Source of the DNA: JAUICS01 sp964384335 | GTDB taxonomy: Bacteria; Pseudomonadota; Alphaproteobacteria; Micavibrionales; Micavibrionaceae | Direction of reading: 5' to 3' | Length of the DNA stretch: 64,000 bases | Assembly (NCBI GenBank): GCA_964384335.1 | Contig: CAYLKN010000005.1 | Span: 18,500-82,499 of the forward strand | Shown: one piece after another, positions 62,136-64,000 of the stretch | Numbering within the stretch: position 1 is the first letter of the stretch | Layout: each line of letters opens with the position of its first letter | The notes under the pieces: generated by a model | What the model was told of the DNA's origin: nothing | Database searches by the model: none | Seen by the model: only the letters and a program-made list of their open reading frames with translations | Made by a program: the position numbers and the translations under genes

Positions 62136-63407
62136 TCAGATTTTGCGGAAAATAATGCAGGCGTTCGTGCCTCCGAATCCAAAACTGTTGGACAGGGCCG
62201 TCTTGACCGGCTTTTCCCTGGCCTCCCCGGGAATAAGATCCATTCCCTTGCATTCCTCGGAAGGGTTATGGAGATTTATAGTCGGCGGCAATATCCCTTC
62301 CTGCAGTGCTTTCAGGCAGAATATCGCCTCGACGGCACCCGCCGCACCAAGAAGATGACCGATTGCGGATTTTGTCGAAGAAATGTGAAGAGTGTCAAGC
62401 ACGGGATTAAAGAGGCGTTTTATGGCCTGACACTCGATGCCGTCACCGACCGGTGTTGATGTTCCGTGTGCGTTTATATAATCAATATCTCCGACGTCCA
62501 GACGGGCGTTGCGCAATGCGTTTTTCATCGCTCTGTAACCGCCGTTTCCATCTTCCGCCGGTGATGTAATGTGATATGCATCTCCTGACATCCCGTATCC
62601 GGTGACCTCGGCATAGATATTGGCGCCGCGTTTTCGTGCGTGTTCATAGTCTTCAAGAACCACAATACCGGCGCCTTCGGAAATAACGAATCCGTCCCGG
62701 TCCGTGTCAAAAGGACGTGAAGCCTCTTCCGGTCTGTCATTATATCCTGTGGACAGGGATCTGGCGGCGGCAAATCCGGCCATACCCAGACGGTCAATCG
62801 AGGACTCCGCCCCGCCGGCCAGCATGACATCCGCATCGCCGTACATAATCAGTCTTGCGGCATCGCCGATGGCGTGTGTGCCGCTTGCACAGGCTGTGAC
62901 AACCGCATGATTCGGACCCTTAAACCCAAATTCAATGGAAACGTGGCCGGATGCCAGATTAATCAGGGCAGAAGGAACAAAAAACGGCGGAACGCGCCGT
63001 GTTCCTTTTTCATTCAGGATCAGGGCCGTATCATTGATCCTGTTTAAACCCCCGATGCCGGAGCCGATCAAAACCCCCGTCTTCTCAAGATCCTCTTCAG
63101 TTTCGGGGCTCCAGCCGCTGTCTGCAATCGCCTCACGTGCCGCTTTCATGGCATAAAGGATAAAAGTATCAACTTTTTTCTGATCTTTGGGTGCCATTGC
63201 GTCGTCAGGATGAAAAACATGATCTCCTGTGTCACCGTGCGATTCACGGGGCACAACACCGGCAATCTGGGAAGTCAGATCATCGACATCCATATATCCG
63301 ATTTTTCTGATACCACTTTTCCCGGAAATGAGCCGGGACCAGTTGTGCCGGACGCCCGTTCCAAACGGGGAAACTATTCCTGTTCCTGTTATAACTACAC
63401 GTCGCAT
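62136..63407 (-). CDS. fabF: 3-oxoacyl-ACP synthase II
   Basis: FabF condenses malonyl-ACP with growing acyl-ACPs. The 423-aa protein has the nucleophile Cys173 in TACASGTHAIGDA, catalytic His in YINAHGTSTPVGD and KSAIGHLLGAAGAVEAI, and the C-terminal SNSFGFGGTNACIIF. It follows acpP with a stem-loop in the 82-base gap and precedes mltG. fabG, usually upstream of acpP, is about 31 kb away. Confidence 0.98.
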   Translation of the reverse strand: MRRVVITGTGIVSPFGTGVRHNWSRLISGKSGIRKIGYMDVDDLTSQIAGVVPRESHGDTGDHVFHPDDAMAPKDQKKVDTFILYAMKAAREAIADSGWSPETEEDLEKTGVLIGSGIGGLNRINDTALILNEKGTRRVPPFFVPSALINLASGHVSIEFGFKGPNHAVVTACASGTHAIGDAARLIMYGDADVMLAGGAESSIDRLGMAGFAAARSLSTGYNDRPEEASRPFDTDRDGFVISEGAGIVVLEDYEHARKRGANIYAEVTGYGMSGDAYHITSPAEDGNGGYRAMKNALRNARLDVGDIDYINAHGTSTPVGDGIECQAIKRLFNPVLDTLHISSTKSAIGHLLGAAGAVEAIFCLKALQEGILPPTINLHNPSEECKGMDLIPGEAREKPVKTALSNSFGFGGTNACIIFRKI

Positions 63408-63433
63408 AAAACTACACCAGATGGTGAAGATAG

Positions 63434-63462
63434 TTTACGCCGGGTCTTTGTCCAGGCGTAAA
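63434..63462 (-). other. Intercistronic stem-loop between acpP and fabF
   Basis: TTTACGCC (63434-63441) and GGCGTAAA (63455-63462) form a perfect 8-bp stem with a 13-base loop. No T-run follows on the minus strand. It may stabilise the abundant acpP message or partly separate acpP from fabF expression. Confidence 0.55.
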
Positions 63463-63489
63463 TAGAAAAATGTGAATAGACAGTAAGCC

Positions 63490-63729
63490 TTATTCACTGG
63501 CGTTATCTTTAATGAAATTGACGGCGTCGGCAACGGTTTGAATTTTTTCCGCCGCATCATCCGGGATTTCAATATTAAATTCTTCTTCAAAAGCCATCAC
63601 AAGCTCAACCGTATCCAGGGAATCCGCACCCAGATCGTCGATAAAGCTTGCATCGTCCTTAACCTTGTCCTCATCTACACCGAGATGCTCGACCACGATT
63701 TTCTTAACGCGTTCGGCAATATCACTCAT
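63490..63729 (-). CDS. acpP: Acyl carrier protein
   Basis: AcpP (79 aa) carries growing acyl chains on a 4'-phosphopantetheine attached to Ser37 in DDLGADSLDTVELVMAFEEE. It is small and highly acidic, with the standard four-helix pattern. It has its own good promoter upstream and is the first gene of acpP-fabF-mltG-trxB on this strand. Confidence 0.98.
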   Translation of the reverse strand: MSDIAERVKKIVVEHLGVDEDKVKDDASFIDDLGADSLDTVELVMAFEEEFNIEIPDDAAEKIQTVADAVNFIKDNASE

Positions 63730-63769
63730 CGTTTTTCCTTACCTGTTGTTGTTTAACGTTGTTTGGATG

Positions 63770-63804
63770 CGGGCGAATGTAAACGCCCGTTACCTGTTTT
63801 GCAA
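63770..63804 (-). promoter_or_regulatory. acpP promoter with inverted repeat around the -10
   Basis: On the minus strand, TTGCAA (63804-63799), 17 bp, then TACATT (63781-63776). CGGGCG (63770-63775) and CGCCCG (63784-63789) form an inverted repeat that brackets the -10 box. That makes it a candidate operator for control of fatty acid synthesis. Transcription would start near 63769, 40 bases before the ATG. Confidence 0.55.
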
Positions 63805-63952
63805 GTTCTTTTGTTGAACTATCATAAGCCTTTATCAAACACCACAAGAGACGGGAAAGAGACCGATATGATTGTGGATAAGTGCCGCCGCTTTATTATA
63901 ATCAGACATTCTGTTGTAAAACCGGAAGGTACCCGGGATAGATCCGGGTGAG

Positions 63953-64000
63953 TGTCCCGAGAGATAGGTAACAGATTGTACCGGACACATGGGTAACACA
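63953..64000. mobile_element. Possible terminal end of an IS481-family element
   Basis: From TGTCCCGAGAG to the window edge the sequence contains two copies of an ATRGGTAACA-type direct repeat (63964-63973 and 63989-63998, 25 bp apart) and a TGTCC/GGACA pair. I recall this pattern from the ends of IS481-type elements. No transposase is visible because the window ends here, so the call rests on terminal pattern only. Confidence 0.4.

Noticed and set aside
63763..63951. 62-aa open frame upstream of acpP
   Set aside because: Its first part overlaps the acpP promoter on the other strand; no ribosome-binding site or recognisable sequence.
1..64000. CRISPR array, prophage or defence island
   Set aside because: No regularly spaced repeats, phage genes, or restriction, toxin-antitoxin or known defence proteins were seen; nearly all genes are core metabolism or housekeeping.

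Overview
The window looks like a chromosomal segment of a free-living alphaproteobacterium of moderate GC content. The lineage signals are a tsaD/hemC/hemD/Mic60 (mitofilin) cluster, an ELM1-like (mitochondrial fission ELM1 family) protein, a UPF0262 protein beside hisG and infA, and a maf-RNase G-tRNA-Phe order. All are alphaproteobacterial hallmarks; I cannot name the order or genus. Coding density is high, most genes are core genes, and there is no prophage, CRISPR array or complete insertion sequence.

Layout. 0-5.5 kb (minus): rpoB, rplL and rplJ, with a terminator-like attenuator between rplL and rpoB and a second one in the rplJ leader. rplK/rplA are not upstream; instead there is a tiny divergent winged-helix-like gene with a perfect 22-bp palindrome in its promoter region. 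6-15 kb: ELM1-like protein, an Lrp/AsnC regulator, purB, then hemC-hemD-Mic60 (minus) divergent from tsaD-gpsA-EVE protein (plus). The Mic60 homologue carries an N-terminal helix-turn-helix-like domain.

15-32 kb is a functional island for betaine, dimethylglycine and sarcosine use. It holds a BCCT transporter, a cysteine-synthase-like PLP enzyme, S-formylglutathione hydrolase and class III alcohol dehydrogenase (formaldehyde to formate), a divergent MetF, a GlxA/GbdR-like AraC regulator, formate-THF ligase, sarcosine oxidase soxBDAG and a dimethylglycine-dehydrogenase-like flavoprotein. Together these can demethylate N-methylated glycines, move the one-carbon unit onto tetrahydrofolate, and recapture formaldehyde that escapes by way of formate.

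32-40 kb: fabD-fabG (minus), pyrE, an unrecognised 281-aa protein, hisG-UPF0262, infA-HAD-maf-RNase G (the last apparently starting at CTG) and tRNA-Phe. 40-54 kb: EamA permease; nrdB behind a pair of NrdR boxes and before a textbook terminator; Mrp; hflK-hflC-DUF2065-degP-miaA; an orphan receiver protein with its own promoter; an HPP membrane protein; and pal-cpoB-tilS-ftsH. 54-64 kb: SirB1 protein, BON lipoprotein, yraN and rsmI divergent from an LpoA-like lipoprotein; LysR regulator; trxB; then acpP-fabF-mltG (minus).

The usual fabD-fabG-acpP-fabF-mltG cluster is broken in two and reordered, and the last 48 bases of the window, just upstream of acpP, resemble the end of an IS481-type element. 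Two copies (one full, one collapsed) of a palindromic repeat sit exactly on the stop codons of unrelated genes. All identifications were made by reading the sequence; no database search was run.
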